NCBI RefSeq assembly: GCF_024345185.1
Contig: NZ_BROB01000011.1
Span: 23,252-87,251, forward strand
Direction: 5' to 3'
Source of the DNA: Levilactobacillus humaensis
GTDB taxonomy: Bacteria > Bacillota > Bacilli > Lactobacillales > Lactobacillaceae
Length of the DNA: 64,000 nucleotides
The position numbers and the translations under genes were made by a program. Positions within the stretch are counted from its first letter, which is position 1; every line of letters starts with the position of its first letter. Of the stretch, positions 1 to 9,950 are shown one piece after another. Below the pieces are notes generated by a model. That model saw only the letters and a list, made by a program, of their open reading frames with translations. It was not told where the DNA came from and did not search any database.

Positions 1-2
1 TC

Positions 3-2081
3 GTGACGACGGCTTTAGCGTTGGGTGTTGCGGCACCACAAGCGGCCCACGCCGACACGACGGATGATGAGACAGTGGCGACGACCCAGGGGAGCGAGAA
101 GACAACAACTGGCGAGGTGACACTCACAACTCCTAAGGCCGAGGCTGAAGAGGTTACGGTGCAAGATACCACGCAAGACGCGAGCGAGGAAAAGGTTCAG
201 GGAGCGACCCAAGACGCAGAAAAACAAGCTGAACAGTCGGACGAACGCAAACAGAATGACCAGGCAGAACCAGCCGAAATAGACAAAACCGATAAAAATG
301 TAACCGCTAACAATGACGAACAGAAAGACAAAATCGACGACAAACAGACGACGGTGGTTTCAACCCAGTCCACTGACACTGAAGAACAGGTGGACCAGCA
401 GGTTAAAAGACTGGCCAGATCTGTTCAAGCACCGGTGGCAACGCCTAAAATTGCTGTCAAAGATCTCGAGACGATTGACCAGTGGATGCCAAATCAGAAG
501 CTCCAGCAGGTTGTCTTATTACAACTACGGAAGCAAAACCCAGGGAAGACCTGGAATAGTGTGGCTGATATTACCAAGGATGACATGGCGTTGTTAACCA
601 GTCTGGTGGCCTATGGGTCGAACGAATCCGGTGGGATCGATACCTATAACAATCGTAAGCCATTCTCGATTGAAGGGCTTCAGTATGCCGTTAACCTGAC
701 CCGGATTGAAATGGGGACCAACTTTAACTATGCTTCTCAGAAATACTATGGAGACATCGTTGACATTTCACCATTGGCGGACCTGACCAAGCTACAAACG
801 GTCTATCTCCAACAGAACCGGATCGAAGATATTTCGCCATTGAAGAATTTAACGAACATCACGAAACTCCAATTACAATTTAATGCGATCTCTGATTTCA
901 CGCCAATCGCCGGGCGCAAATATAGTACCTTCAGTGCGACGAACCAGGTGGTTTTCTTACCACCGATTAAGGTCAATTCTAAGACGCGAAAGGCTCATCT
1001 GGTCTTCCAATTCAAGAACGAAAACGGCGAAATTGTTCCACTGGAAGCGCGTAATGGGATTGCTTATCCTGACCGAGTTGTGGGATCGGGAAATTCCATT
1101 TCCTTGGTTTACAAACTGTATTGGAATGGGGGAACTGCAGCAGTCGATGGTGAGGGTGGTCTGTACTTCACGGGACTAAAGGATCAAATTCCCGGGATTA
1201 CCGAGTATCCAGGATTTAACATTGACCCGCTAGACGAGAACTTTTATTTGACGGGGGCCGTGACGACACAATTCCCTGGCGGTTATAGTGTTGATATCGG
1301 GGTTATCCAGCCTTACGTCATCGGCGACATGGGTGGGACCGTCACCGCGCACTACCAGGATAAGAATGGCAAAGAACTCGCACCGGATGTGGTTCTTGAC
1401 GATGGGTTCATTGGCGATGACTACACGACCACGGCGGCTGAGGTTGAGGGCTATACGCTCACGAAGACCCCAGATAACGCCACTGGAAAATATGTCGAGG
1501 GACCAACTGATGTCTATTACATCTATGAACCAAAGACTGACCCGGTTGACCCACCAGTGGTTAACCCCGCAGCTGATATGACGGTCACCGTGCACTATCA
1601 AACGGCGGATGGCAAGACCGTGGCGCCAGACCAAATCTTTACGGGGAAGCAGGGGACAACCTATACCACGAGTCCAGTTACGGTTGAAGGCTATGCTTTA
1701 GTCGAAACGCCAGGTAATGCTTCCGGTACCCTGGGTGACGGTGATATCACGGTCACGTACATCTATGCCCCATTGGATACCGATGGCGATGGCGACTTGG
1801 TTGATCCGGAAGATCCGGATACGGACACCGACGAGGATGGTGATGACGGTGATGTCGCAACGCCAGACACCGATGATGGCGGCAGTGGCGACCAGATTGT
1901 CACCGGCAAAGAGCCAATCAAGGGTGGCACAACGAACTTAGCCAGTCGGCCGGCCACCAATTCGGCGAAGACTACGTTACCACAAACGGGTGAACAACAT
2001 CGTTCCACAGGTCTGTGGGGTATTGTGGTTCTGCTGGGGTCGTTGTTAGGACTAGCCGGTACGAGACGGAAAGAACAATAA
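3..2081 (+). CDS. LPxTG-anchored LRR/MucBP adhesin, 5' end missing
   Basis: The gene runs off the left edge; the first visible residues (ALALGVAAPQAAHA) are the end of a signal peptide, so the true start lies upstream. After a Thr/Glu/Gln/Asp-rich stalk (to about residue 150) comes a domain opening IDQWMPNQKLQ that also occurs in the proteins at 7531 and 10056. Two SDS22/internalin-type LRRs (DISPLADLTKLQ, DISPLKNLTN) lie near residues 250-300. Two MucBP-like repeats follow (about 435-505 and 525-590; each VTxHYQ...G.YxTT...EGYxL...P.NA.G). An Asp-rich linker precedes LPQTGE near residue 659, a membrane helix and a basic tail (TRRKEQ). Sortase should anchor it to peptidoglycan. Binding to mucus or host glycans is inferred from MucBP. 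It is the only one of the array with Gly in the fifth motif position. Confidence 0.9.
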   Translation: MTTALALGVAAPQAAHADTTDDETVATTQGSEKTTTGEVTLTTPKAEAEEVTVQDTTQDASEEKVQGATQDAEKQAEQSDERKQNDQAEPAEIDKTDKNVTANNDEQKDKIDDKQTTVVSTQSTDTEEQVDQQVKRLARSVQAPVATPKIAVKDLETIDQWMPNQKLQQVVLLQLRKQNPGKTWNSVADITKDDMALLTSLVAYGSNESGGIDTYNNRKPFSIEGLQYAVNLTRIEMGTNFNYASQKYYGDIVDISPLADLTKLQTVYLQQNRIEDISPLKNLTNITKLQLQFNAISDFTPIAGRKYSTFSATNQVVFLPPIKVNSKTRKAHLVFQFKNENGEIVPLEARNGIAYPDRVVGSGNSISLVYKLYWNGGTAAVDGEGGLYFTGLKDQIPGITEYPGFNIDPLDENFYLTGAVTTQFPGGYSVDIGVIQPYVIGDMGGTVTAHYQDKNGKELAPDVVLDDGFIGDDYTTTAAEVEGYTLTKTPDNATGKYVEGPTDVYYIYEPKTDPVDPPVVNPAADMTVTVHYQTADGKTVAPDQIFTGKQGTTYTTSPVTVEGYALVETPGNASGTLGDGDITVTYIYAPLDTDGDGDLVDPEDPDTDTDEDGDDGDVATPDTDDGGSGDQIVTGKEPIKGGTTNLASRPATNSAKTTLPQTGEQHRSTGLWGIVVLLGSLLGLAGTRRKEQ

Positions 2082-2098
2082 AAATAATTTAATTCATG

Positions 2099-2133
2099 AA
2101 CGGTTGGAACTATAATTCCAACCGTTTTTTATT
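2099..2133 (+). terminator. Intrinsic terminator of the first adhesin gene
   Basis: A perfect stem AACGGTTGGAA / TTCCAACCGTT with a short loop is followed by a T-run, 20 nt after the stop codon. Confidence 0.9.
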
Positions 2134-2272
2134 TTGGGAGGAATGATTTTAACACCAATTCTAATTGTGACTCTTTTTACAAAGTGGTTAAAAAAGGTTA
2201 GTTAAAGGGTTTACAGTGCAGGCATACGCGGTTAAACAGAGGACTATTAGTTACGTCCCAACACAATACCCC

Positions 2273-2300
2273 TTGAACTTTTTTCGGCAGCGGTTACAAT
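2273..2300 (+). promoter_or_regulatory. Promoter of the second adhesin gene
   Basis: TTGAAC, a 16-nt spacer, then TACAAT. The same hexamers with the same spacing occur at 4874-4901 before the third adhesin gene. An imperfect dyad (CCATAT / ATATGTGG) lies in the early leader, and the leader to the start codon is about 160 nt. It also holds the dyad AATCAAC-G-GTTGATT at 2407-2421. The role of the dyads (operator or RNA hairpin) is unknown. Confidence 0.65.
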
Positions 2301-2467
2301 GAGAGTGACAGTAGTTGTCCATATTTACTGATATGTGGTAATCACAACCTATGATTTAACTTATTAGTCGATTATATAAGAACCACAAATAGTGTTCACA
2401 GCCGATAATCAACGGTTGATTGAGACGGACTAGGGCAATGTCAAACTTTACGAGGAGGAAGTTTATC

Positions 2468-4765
2468 ATGCGGAATAACAAACTAACAACAACTAAGGTG
2501 CACTACAAGAGTTACAAGGCAGGCAAACGGTGGGTTTTCGCCGGGATTGCAACTGTCGCAATGGGGTTAGGCTTGACGGGGATGGATGTCACGGCTCACG
2601 CGGCCGATGTTCAAGGAACTGAAGCCACACAAACACAAGTAGCCGATCCAGATGCAATATCAAAGACGGGGACATTAACAACGACGACGGAAAAGGAAAC
2701 GACGGCGGAAAATAGTGAGACCCCGGTAACGACGCCAGATAAGGATAAGACGCCAACAACAGACAAAGACAAAACGCCAGAACCAGTGGTAGCGCCAGAC
2801 AAAGACAAAACGCCAGAACCAGTGGTAGCGCCAGACAAAGACGACACACCGGCACCAACAGTAACGCCAGACAAAGACAAAACGCCAGCACCAACAGTAA
2901 CGTCAGACAAGGCCAAAACACCGGCACCAGTGACAACGCCTGAAAAGACCGAAATGCCGAAGAATATGAGTAGAATGGCGGCACCGGCCGTAGCTGCAGT
3001 GAAGGTCTATGATCCAGCAGACATCCAAGGTAAGGATGCCTCGGAATGGATGCCAGATGCAGGGTTACGGGATATAGTTGAATCGGCCTTGCTATTTAAC
3101 CACAACATTAAGGCCACCGATTCTAATCTTTACCAATACGTTGGGGAAATGCTGGATCTAGATGATAATAACTATACTGGCAACCTCAAGATTCAAGACT
3201 TTGAGGGGTTACAGTACTTCACCAACTTGAACCATGTTGTCTTGCATTACTACCCAAAGGATGGGTTTATCAACTTTGACTTTGCGCCCAACATGACTGA
3301 GTTCGCGTATGAAGGCAAGGCCAATGATGCGCCAAGTGATTTCGATGCACAGACCTTCATGGATAGCTATTTGAGTGGAAATCAGAATCTCCAATTCTTA
3401 GTTGTCCACAATCTTTTGAAGGGAAACTTACCAAACCTTTCGTCCTACACCAAGCTCTCTCGGTTAGACTTGAGTACGAACCATTTGACTGGTGATTTGA
3501 CCCAACTCAAGGGCTTAACCAGCGTGAACATTATGGATGTTGACCACAACCAGCTGACTGGGGAGTTACCCGATCTGGTTACAGGGACGCAGTTGACTGA
3601 ACTCTTTGTTCAGAACAATCAGTTGAGTGGCACGTTAAACCCTGTCTATGGCAGTACCTCACGGTTAATTGATGTTTGGGTCGGTCATAATAATATGACC
3701 GGTGATCTCCCAAGCTTCAAGGGCTTTACTGGAAGTTTCGATGGCACGTATAACCACTTCAGTTCTGGTTTGAACAATATGCCTGGAGCTATTAATACGT
3801 GGTACCAAACCTTGACGGGTGGGACTTACAATCTGACGGATGACAAGAACACCTTTGATCCAATCAAGAATGTTGTCTCAGGCATTCAGAATGCTCAGAC
3901 TGGGGAATTCGATCCCACAGATAGTCTCTTCCTCTATGCTTATGGTGCCGGTAAGGTCTACTACGGCGAACCAGATCCAACCTTTACGGCAGAAGAACTT
4001 ATCAGTTGGTTGGGCAGTCAACAGGATGTTTCATCTCAGTTCCAGAGACAAGCGACGACCGATGACCCATTTGGGTTCAATTTGGTTGCTAGCAAAGACG
4101 TTCAGCCCGGGACTTACACGATGGGTGTGGTCAACGACAAGTACAGTAATGGGGGTTACATCGCCTTCATTACCTTTAAGATTACCCGCGATGCACCAGT
4201 TGATCCTGGAACACCTGTTGACCCAGGTACGCCAGTCGATCCCGTTCAGACTGGGACCATTACCATTGTCAACGTCGACCAAGATGGCAAGACCTTGAGT
4301 ACCAAGACGTTAACAGGGACTGCCGGAGATACCTACACGGCAACTGCCGACACATTGGATGGCTACAAGTTAACGAGTCCAGCCAGTGTCACCGGAACCT
4401 ACACGCAGTCCGGATCAACAATTACCTTCACCTACGCCGCCGTGACTAACGGTGGGGATGGCGACAAGGTTGTTGTGACACCAGACAAGCCAGGTAAGAA
4501 GACGGATAACAACAAGCAAACGCCAACTAACAGGGGTGGTCAAGCAGCGACCGTAACTGCTAAGACGAATGGCAAGGTGCAAAGCCTTGGCACCAGTCAT
4601 GCCGCAGCCCAAGCTCAGCAACAACAGTTGGCTTCGCCTGCTACGACTAACGAAACCACGTTGCCACAAACGAATGAACACCGGACGGCAGCGGCCTGGG
4701 GATTGGCTTTATTGGGTACAGTTCTCAGTCTTGGCGGACTGGCCTTACGGCGGAAACAGAACTAA
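2468..4765 (+). CDS. LPxTG-anchored adhesin with plant-type LRRs
   Basis: A 765-residue surface protein. ATG at 2468 is chosen over an in-frame TTG at 2420 because GAGGAGGAAG lies just before it and the product then starts with a KxYKxGKxW signal (HYKSYKAGKRWVFAG, cleavage near AHA^AD). A PDKDKTP-rich repeat stalk follows (about residues 85-165). The domain opening ASEWMPDAGLR is shared with the protein at 5103. Four to five LRRs of the LTGxLPxL class (for example HNQLTGELPDL, NNQLSGTL) lie about residues 320-430. One MucBP-like domain (about 595-665) comes before LPQTNE, a membrane helix and the tail RRKQN. Sortase anchoring is well supported. The ligand is unknown; cell or matrix adhesion is inferred. 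Confidence 0.9.
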   Translation: MRNNKLTTTKVHYKSYKAGKRWVFAGIATVAMGLGLTGMDVTAHAADVQGTEATQTQVADPDAISKTGTLTTTTEKETTAENSETPVTTPDKDKTPTTDKDKTPEPVVAPDKDKTPEPVVAPDKDDTPAPTVTPDKDKTPAPTVTSDKAKTPAPVTTPEKTEMPKNMSRMAAPAVAAVKVYDPADIQGKDASEWMPDAGLRDIVESALLFNHNIKATDSNLYQYVGEMLDLDDNNYTGNLKIQDFEGLQYFTNLNHVVLHYYPKDGFINFDFAPNMTEFAYEGKANDAPSDFDAQTFMDSYLSGNQNLQFLVVHNLLKGNLPNLSSYTKLSRLDLSTNHLTGDLTQLKGLTSVNIMDVDHNQLTGELPDLVTGTQLTELFVQNNQLSGTLNPVYGSTSRLIDVWVGHNNMTGDLPSFKGFTGSFDGTYNHFSSGLNNMPGAINTWYQTLTGGTYNLTDDKNTFDPIKNVVSGIQNAQTGEFDPTDSLFLYAYGAGKVYYGEPDPTFTAEELISWLGSQQDVSSQFQRQATTDDPFGFNLVASKDVQPGTYTMGVVNDKYSNGGYIAFITFKITRDAPVDPGTPVDPGTPVDPVQTGTITIVNVDQDGKTLSTKTLTGTAGDTYTATADTLDGYKLTSPASVTGTYTQSGSTITFTYAAVTNGGDGDKVVVTPDKPGKKTDNNKQTPTNRGGQAATVTAKTNGKVQSLGTSHAAAQAQQQQLASPATTNETTLPQTNEHRTAAAWGLALLGTVLSLGGLALRRKQN
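2731..2946 (+). repeat. In-frame 36-nt repeats encoding a PDKDKTP stalk
   Basis: The unit PDKDKTPEPVVA is present twice almost identically at DNA level, flanked by diverged units (PDKDDTPAPTVT, PDKDKTPAPTVT, SDKAKTPAPVTT). Unit length is a multiple of three, so gain or loss keeps the frame and only changes how far the binding head sits from the wall. Confidence 0.8.
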
Positions 4766-4781
4766 TAATAGTTTTTTGGAG

Positions 4782-4810
4782 GGATTGGCTGTGAAGCCGA
4801 TCCTTTTTCT
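4782..4810 (+). terminator. Intrinsic terminator of the second adhesin gene
   Basis: GGATTGGCT / AGCCGATCC hairpin followed by TTTTTCTTT, about 17 nt after the stop codon. Confidence 0.85.
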
Positions 4811-4873
4811 TTGCAAAGTTGTGTTTAGAATGTTTGCTGACCGAATTAGTTATGCCTAATAAACGATTCTAAC

Positions 4874-4901
4874 TTGAACTTTTTGTGGGGCGACCTACAA
4901 T
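4874..4901 (+). promoter_or_regulatory. Promoter of the third adhesin gene, with leader dyad
   Basis: TTGAAC - 16 nt - TACAAT. Shortly downstream the leader has a perfect dyad TTGCCACA / TGTGGCAA. The untranslated leader is about 195 nt. Near its end a second pairing GTCCGT / ACGGAC and a small hairpin TCCTC (5081-5085) / GAGGA (5090-5094) fold over the Shine-Dalgarno sequence, which could lower translation unless opened. Confidence 0.6.
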
Positions 4902-5102
4902 GAAGGTGAAGAGATTGCCACACTTTGACTAATCTGTGGCAACTCGAGCTTATGAGTTCAGCGGAACTCACAAAAAGGACGTTTTAGGAGTGACTTGCCA
5001 GCGTGACTAGTAGACTGGTGGTCCGTAGAAGAGTATTGGGATTAAACGTTTAAGGAGAACGGGTCGTGACGAACGGACTATCCTCCAGGGAGGAGAACCA
5101 TT

Positions 5103-7262
5103 ATGCGGCAGTTAAATGTAAGCGAAACCAAAGAACATTACAAGAGTTATAAGGCAGGCAAACGCTGGGTTTACGCCTGTCTCACGGTCGCAGCACTTGG
5201 ATTGGGTACCTTAGGAGTCACAACCACGGCTAATGCGGCAACGACAAGCGATCCGGCGGTTGAAACCACTCAGAGTAGCGAACAGCCAGCATCGTCGGAG
5301 AAGGAAGCAGCCGGCGATCCTGTCAAGACGGATGGTCAAACGACAGAACCTGAAACGAAACAAAATGAAACGAAACCGGCTGAAACACCTGCGCCAACCA
5401 AGAATGAGGACTCGGTACAGCAAGACCAGCCAGAGACGACAACGGAACCAGCTAACACGGTGACATCCGAGAAAAAAGAGGTCACTCAGGAACCAGAAAA
5501 ACCGGTTGTGGCAAGTGCACCGGCTCAGAATATGACCCGCATGGCAAAGATCGCGCCACGGGAGACGGCACCAAGTGTGGTTGGTCAAGATGCCTCGGAA
5601 TGGATGCCAGATGCCGGCCTTCGGACCTGGATCGAAGGGGATTTATCGCAAAGTCAGGGCGAGGCCGTGACGGATGCCAATCTGTCGACATACCTCGATC
5701 ATAGCTTGAACCTGGATACGAACGATAGTAGTTATCCCACGGCTACCGGTGTCGCCTCATTTGAAGGGTTACAATACTTTACGAATTTGACTTCTTTCCG
5801 GGCAACGGACCCACAGATTTCAGCGGACAGTCTGCCAGACTTTTCCTTTGCGCCCAACTTGCGTTTCTTTACTTATCTTGGAGATAATCAACACTTTACG
5901 GATGCCGCTCAATTTATGAAAGACCACCTGATTCAAAACACGGCCTTGACGAATTTAGCGCTCAACTATAGTCTTCAAGGAAGTTTTCCGGACTTGTCGG
6001 CTTATCAAAAGCTAGAGACCATTAACTTCAGTAATAACCAGTTAACGGGGACCTTACCCGATCTGGGGAACTTACCGGTCCTGGACCGTCTCGACGTGGA
6101 GAATAACCAAATGTCAGGGACTTTGCCGAACTTTGGAAATTGGCCAGTATTAAATGTTTTGAATATCTCCAATAACGATTTTAGTGGGGCCTTGCCAGAC
6201 TTGAAGAATTTTAAGGCCTCGGATTTCCGGGAGTATTATAATCAGTTGTCTTCTGGCTTACTCACTTTCTATAATGACCAGGGCCAGGCCAGTGATAATT
6301 ACAGTTGGTATCAGTTCTTGAATGGCAAGACCTACAACTTGTTTGGTACGGATCAGACCTTCGATCCCTTAACTGGGGTGGTTGCGGGGATTCAAGATAT
6401 GAAGACTGGGCAGATCGATCCCAGCGAGAACTTTATCGTCTATGGCTTTTCAAAAGGTGCCTGGGTTGTTTCGGGGGACTGGAACGATGCCGGTAGTAAG
6501 GCTAACTTCTTAAATTGGGCTGCTGGACAATCGAGTGCCACTGCCGATTTCGTGAAGGTGGCCGATCCAACTAATCCATTGGGATTCAATCTGATAGCTA
6601 GTCCGGATACGCCGGCGGGAACCTATACGTTAGGTATCATGAATGAAAATTATGACAATGATCTCGGGGGCTATGTAGGTTTTATCACCTTCAAGATTAC
6701 TCACGACGCTCCGGTAACGCCAGTCACGCCAGTTGATCCCACACCGAGTCAACAGACCGGAACGGTCACAATTGTCGAGGTTGATCAGCAAGGGAAGACC
6801 TTGCACCAGCGGACAATGACTGGAAAAGTCGGTGACACCTATACAGCACAGGCTGACCAGCTGGCCGGCTACAAAGTTACGGGCAAATCCAACGTTAGTG
6901 GCAGCTACACCGCGGCTGGTGACACAGTTACCTTTACGTATGCTACGGTTGATAACGGCGGCGATGGTGATCAGGTCTTGCCGGACAAGCCGGCAACCCC
7001 AACTAAGAAAGATCAGCAGGCAGAGGTTAAGGGCAATGGCGGACAGGCGGCAGAGATTTCAACGCCAACGAAGTCAGCCAAGGCAATGACGGCGACTGTG
7101 ACGCCGCTGCGCACGCAACAGTCGGTTGAACAAACCAAGGATCGTCAGACGGTTACTTTGCCACAGACCAATGAACAGCGGACGCTTTCGCCAGTCGTAT
7201 TGGGATTGGTAACACTACTGACAACGTTGGGACTGGGTGGCTGGTTACGCCGTCACAACTAA
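5103..7262 (+). CDS. LPxTG-anchored adhesin with plant-type LRRs
   Basis: 719 residues, paralogue of the protein at 2468. A KxYKxGKxW signal (HYKSYKAGKRWVYA) leads to cleavage near ANA^AT. A Thr/Glu/Gln/Pro-rich stalk (about 45-145) is followed by ASEWMPDAGLRTWIEGDL, opening the shared head domain. LRRs of the LTGTLPDLGNLPVLDRL type lie about residues 290-370. One MucBP-like domain (about 545-615), then LPQTNE near residue 685, a membrane helix and the tail RRHN. The start ATG has GGAGGAGAACC in front of it. Head domain and LRR class match the upstream paralogue while the stalk differs, which fits tandem duplication followed by divergence. Ligand unknown. Confidence 0.9.
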   Translation: MRQLNVSETKEHYKSYKAGKRWVYACLTVAALGLGTLGVTTTANAATTSDPAVETTQSSEQPASSEKEAAGDPVKTDGQTTEPETKQNETKPAETPAPTKNEDSVQQDQPETTTEPANTVTSEKKEVTQEPEKPVVASAPAQNMTRMAKIAPRETAPSVVGQDASEWMPDAGLRTWIEGDLSQSQGEAVTDANLSTYLDHSLNLDTNDSSYPTATGVASFEGLQYFTNLTSFRATDPQISADSLPDFSFAPNLRFFTYLGDNQHFTDAAQFMKDHLIQNTALTNLALNYSLQGSFPDLSAYQKLETINFSNNQLTGTLPDLGNLPVLDRLDVENNQMSGTLPNFGNWPVLNVLNISNNDFSGALPDLKNFKASDFREYYNQLSSGLLTFYNDQGQASDNYSWYQFLNGKTYNLFGTDQTFDPLTGVVAGIQDMKTGQIDPSENFIVYGFSKGAWVVSGDWNDAGSKANFLNWAAGQSSATADFVKVADPTNPLGFNLIASPDTPAGTYTLGIMNENYDNDLGGYVGFITFKITHDAPVTPVTPVDPTPSQQTGTVTIVEVDQQGKTLHQRTMTGKVGDTYTAQADQLAGYKVTGKSNVSGSYTAAGDTVTFTYATVDNGGDGDQVLPDKPATPTKKDQQAEVKGNGGQAAEISTPTKSAKAMTATVTPLRTQQSVEQTKDRQTVTLPQTNEQRTLSPVVLGLVTLLTTLGLGGWLRRHN

Positions 7263-7290
7263 TTTTATAAGCAAGCAAACTGAATTTTAT

Positions 7291-7321
7291 CAGGTGCGTT
7301 CATTTGAACGCGCCTTTTTTT
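7291..7321 (+). terminator. Intrinsic terminator of the third adhesin gene
   Basis: GGTGCGTTC / GAACGCGCC hairpin followed by eight T. Confidence 0.9.
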
Positions 7322-7530
7322 TGAACTGATCACGACCCCCAGTGACGGCTTAAAAGGTGATTAGTTATGACTGTTCAGTACACTATGAATTGTTTATCTT
7401 ATACTAGATTTTTCTGAGCAGATAGGCTATACTGCGCTTACACGAAAATCGTGAGGTTTAATTATCATTTTTATAATAAAAATGCTGAATTTATGCGGTT
7501 ATTATGAAATGAATTTTAGGAGGGAACAGG

Positions 7531-9804
7531 ATGTATTGGGGAGAAAAGGAAGGGTTTAAGCTAACGTCTAATCGTGGTAAGGGGTGGTTGATGACCGTCG
7601 CCATCCTTTCGAGCCTAGGGAGTTCGGCCGGGGCGCCGCTCGTGGGGCATGCGGCGACGTCAGCGACGACGGTGCAACAGGAGAGTGTGAGCGCAGCTGC
7701 TGGAGAAGCGGCCACGGCGACGGACGATACGACTGCAAGTAGTGAGAGTGCGGCGACTGAATCAGCCGAGGACACGACTACGGCGGCCACTGAGGACCCG
7801 GTTGATAGTTCAACCGAAGAGAGCAGTGAAGCCGACACAACCACCGACGATAGCTCGGCAGAAAAGCCGAGTGACCCGGCGGACATCCAGACCGAAAAGC
7901 CACGGCAACGCAAAAAAGAAAGCGAATCCATCGATCAATGGATGCCCAATAAAAGATTACAGCGGGCCGTTTTATATCAGCTTCAAAATCTATCACCAGT
8001 GCCAGATGACGAGCCAACCTGGAATTCCGTCGCGGATATTACCAAGGAGGACATGAAGCGCCTCAAAGGGATATACGTGGGAGCCCTGGGTGGTGAGGAT
8101 GGCGAATCAACTTACAACCCGGATGGATCAGAATATTCAATTGAAGGCATTGAGTACGCCACAAATTTAGAAACGGTGGACTTTGGCGGTGGTGGAATGA
8201 ACGATGGTCCGCAACAAATGTTTGGGAATCTTGTGGACATTTCGCCATTGGCCAAGCTACCCAAGCTGACGACGGTGCTCTTGCAGAATAACCAGATTGA
8301 GGATATTTCACCATTAGCTCATCTGAAGAACGTGACCTGGTTGGACCTGACCTTTAACCACATCTCAGATTTTTCGCCGTTAAAGGGGATAAGTTACGAG
8401 ACGAACGAGTTCCGTTTTCAATACCTTGAACGTCGGACCCCCATCGTGGTGGATGGCAAGACCCGGAAGGCCCACATTAACTCTGGCATTAAGCTCCAAG
8501 ATGGCACGTTTGCGCAAAACCCAATTGCCAAAAATTTGATAACTTGGCATTATTACGCAGATGAAGATGAGGACAAAACTTTCCAATTCTACACCAAGGG
8601 GGGAGAGTTGACCGCGGACGCCGAGGGTGGTCTCGACTTTTCAGAGATTAAGGATCAAGAGCCAGGGATTACCGGCCATGGCGTCATTCCCTTGCCCGAT
8701 AAGTATTATCTCAATGCGCAGTATGTGACCGCCGATGGCAAGTATGCCTTCTTATTGATGCAACCGTACAAGCTAGGGGATGTCGCCGCGCCAGTCACGG
8801 TACAGTACCACGATGAGAACGGCCAAGAGGTCGCACCGGATGCGGCACCGCTGGAGGGGATGATGGGAGAGACCTACACGGCGAAACCGATCGACATTCC
8901 TGGCTATGATCTGGTGAAGAGTCCTGAGAATGCCCAAGGAACGTTTGGCAAAGACCCAATCACGGTGACGTTTACCTACAAGAAACAAGCCGTGAAGTCG
9001 ACGGTTGAGGTACGCTATCAGGATGAGGCGGGCAATAAGATTGCCGATTCAGCCACCTTAACTGGGGAGGTGGGTCAGCCTTACACCACTGAAGCCGCAA
9101 ATATCTCGCATTACGAGTTGATTGAAACACCGGAGAACGCGACGGGAACGTACGCCGAAGAACCAACGACGGTTATCTATCGCTATCGTAAGGTGGAACC
9201 CATTGCGACGAAGCACAAGTTAACCATTCACTATCAAGATGAAACGGGGAAGAGCCTGCACGAGGACACTGTGTTGAATGGGGAGCCTGGAGAAACCTAC
9301 CAAACGGAGGCCTTGTCGATCGACGGGTATAAGTTGATGAATACGGTCGGGCAGACTACCGGAAACTACGGTGAATCCGATCTGGAGATCACTTACGTCT
9401 ATGCCCCAATTTCAACCGGTGGGGATGGCGATGGTGGTGTGACGCCGCCGACGACGGATCCGCAACCACCGGTGAGCCCGACGGATCCGCAGAACCCAGA
9501 TGGCGGTCTCGATCCGGATGAAACGCCAGATGCTGAGAATCCCAATGAACCAGATCCAGATAAACCCGGTTCCGAGGTGATCTCTGGCAGTGATGGCGAT
9601 ATGGTCACGGGTGAAGAACCCGATCAAGCTAGCAGTACGTCCTCTGTGGGGCCAGCAGCTAGTCTAAGCACCTATGACGATGCAACGCCGAGCCACACCT
9701 TTGGCTTACCACAGACCAATGAACAGCGGACCATTGCGGCCTGGCTAGGTGGCGTGCTCCTGTTGGGTAGCCTTTGGGGCTGGTGGGGTCGTCGCCGGCA
9801 CTAG
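7531..9804 (+). CDS. LPxTG-anchored LRR/MucBP adhesin with decayed signal motif
   Basis: 757 residues. The N-terminus (FKLTSNRGKGWLMTVAILSS) keeps only GKxW of the KxYKxGKxW motif, followed by a hydrophobic segment and cleavage near GHA^AT. A Thr/Ser/Glu/Asp stalk (about 40-125) leads to IDQWMPNKRLQRAVLYQL and the head domain shared with the proteins at 3 and 10056. Two SDS22-type LRRs (DISPLAKLPKLT, DISPLAHLKN) lie about 235-285. Three consecutive MucBP repeats fill about 425-630, the most in this array. A Pro/Asp linker precedes LPQTNE near residue 727, a Trp-rich membrane helix and GRRRH. RBS AGGAGGGAACAGG. Its upstream region lacks the TTGAAC/TACAAT promoter of its neighbours. Confidence 0.88.
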   Translation: MYWGEKEGFKLTSNRGKGWLMTVAILSSLGSSAGAPLVGHAATSATTVQQESVSAAAGEAATATDDTTASSESAATESAEDTTTAATEDPVDSSTEESSEADTTTDDSSAEKPSDPADIQTEKPRQRKKESESIDQWMPNKRLQRAVLYQLQNLSPVPDDEPTWNSVADITKEDMKRLKGIYVGALGGEDGESTYNPDGSEYSIEGIEYATNLETVDFGGGGMNDGPQQMFGNLVDISPLAKLPKLTTVLLQNNQIEDISPLAHLKNVTWLDLTFNHISDFSPLKGISYETNEFRFQYLERRTPIVVDGKTRKAHINSGIKLQDGTFAQNPIAKNLITWHYYADEDEDKTFQFYTKGGELTADAEGGLDFSEIKDQEPGITGHGVIPLPDKYYLNAQYVTADGKYAFLLMQPYKLGDVAAPVTVQYHDENGQEVAPDAAPLEGMMGETYTAKPIDIPGYDLVKSPENAQGTFGKDPITVTFTYKKQAVKSTVEVRYQDEAGNKIADSATLTGEVGQPYTTEAANISHYELIETPENATGTYAEEPTTVIYRYRKVEPIATKHKLTIHYQDETGKSLHEDTVLNGEPGETYQTEALSIDGYKLMNTVGQTTGNYGESDLEITYVYAPISTGGDGDGGVTPPTTDPQPPVSPTDPQNPDGGLDPDETPDAENPNEPDPDKPGSEVISGSDGDMVTGEEPDQASSTSSVGPAASLSTYDDATPSHTFGLPQTNEQRTIAAWLGGVLLLGSLWGWWGRRRH

Positions 9805-9846
9805 GTCAGAGGTTTTGTAAAACAAATGAAAATAGACAGATTCTTT

Positions 9847-9889
9847 AAAAAGACGATCTTCACCGTTAAAGGTGGAAATCGTCTTTTTA
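9847..9889 (+). terminator. Intrinsic terminator of the fourth adhesin gene
   Basis: AAAAAGACGATCTTCACC / GGTGGAAATCGTCTTTTT hairpin 40 nt after the stop codon. Confidence 0.9.
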
Positions 9890-9950
9890 AGTGATCGTTA
9901 CTCAGTTAAAAAGTAGAAGCCATGTTTATTCTATGAAAACATGGACATCT

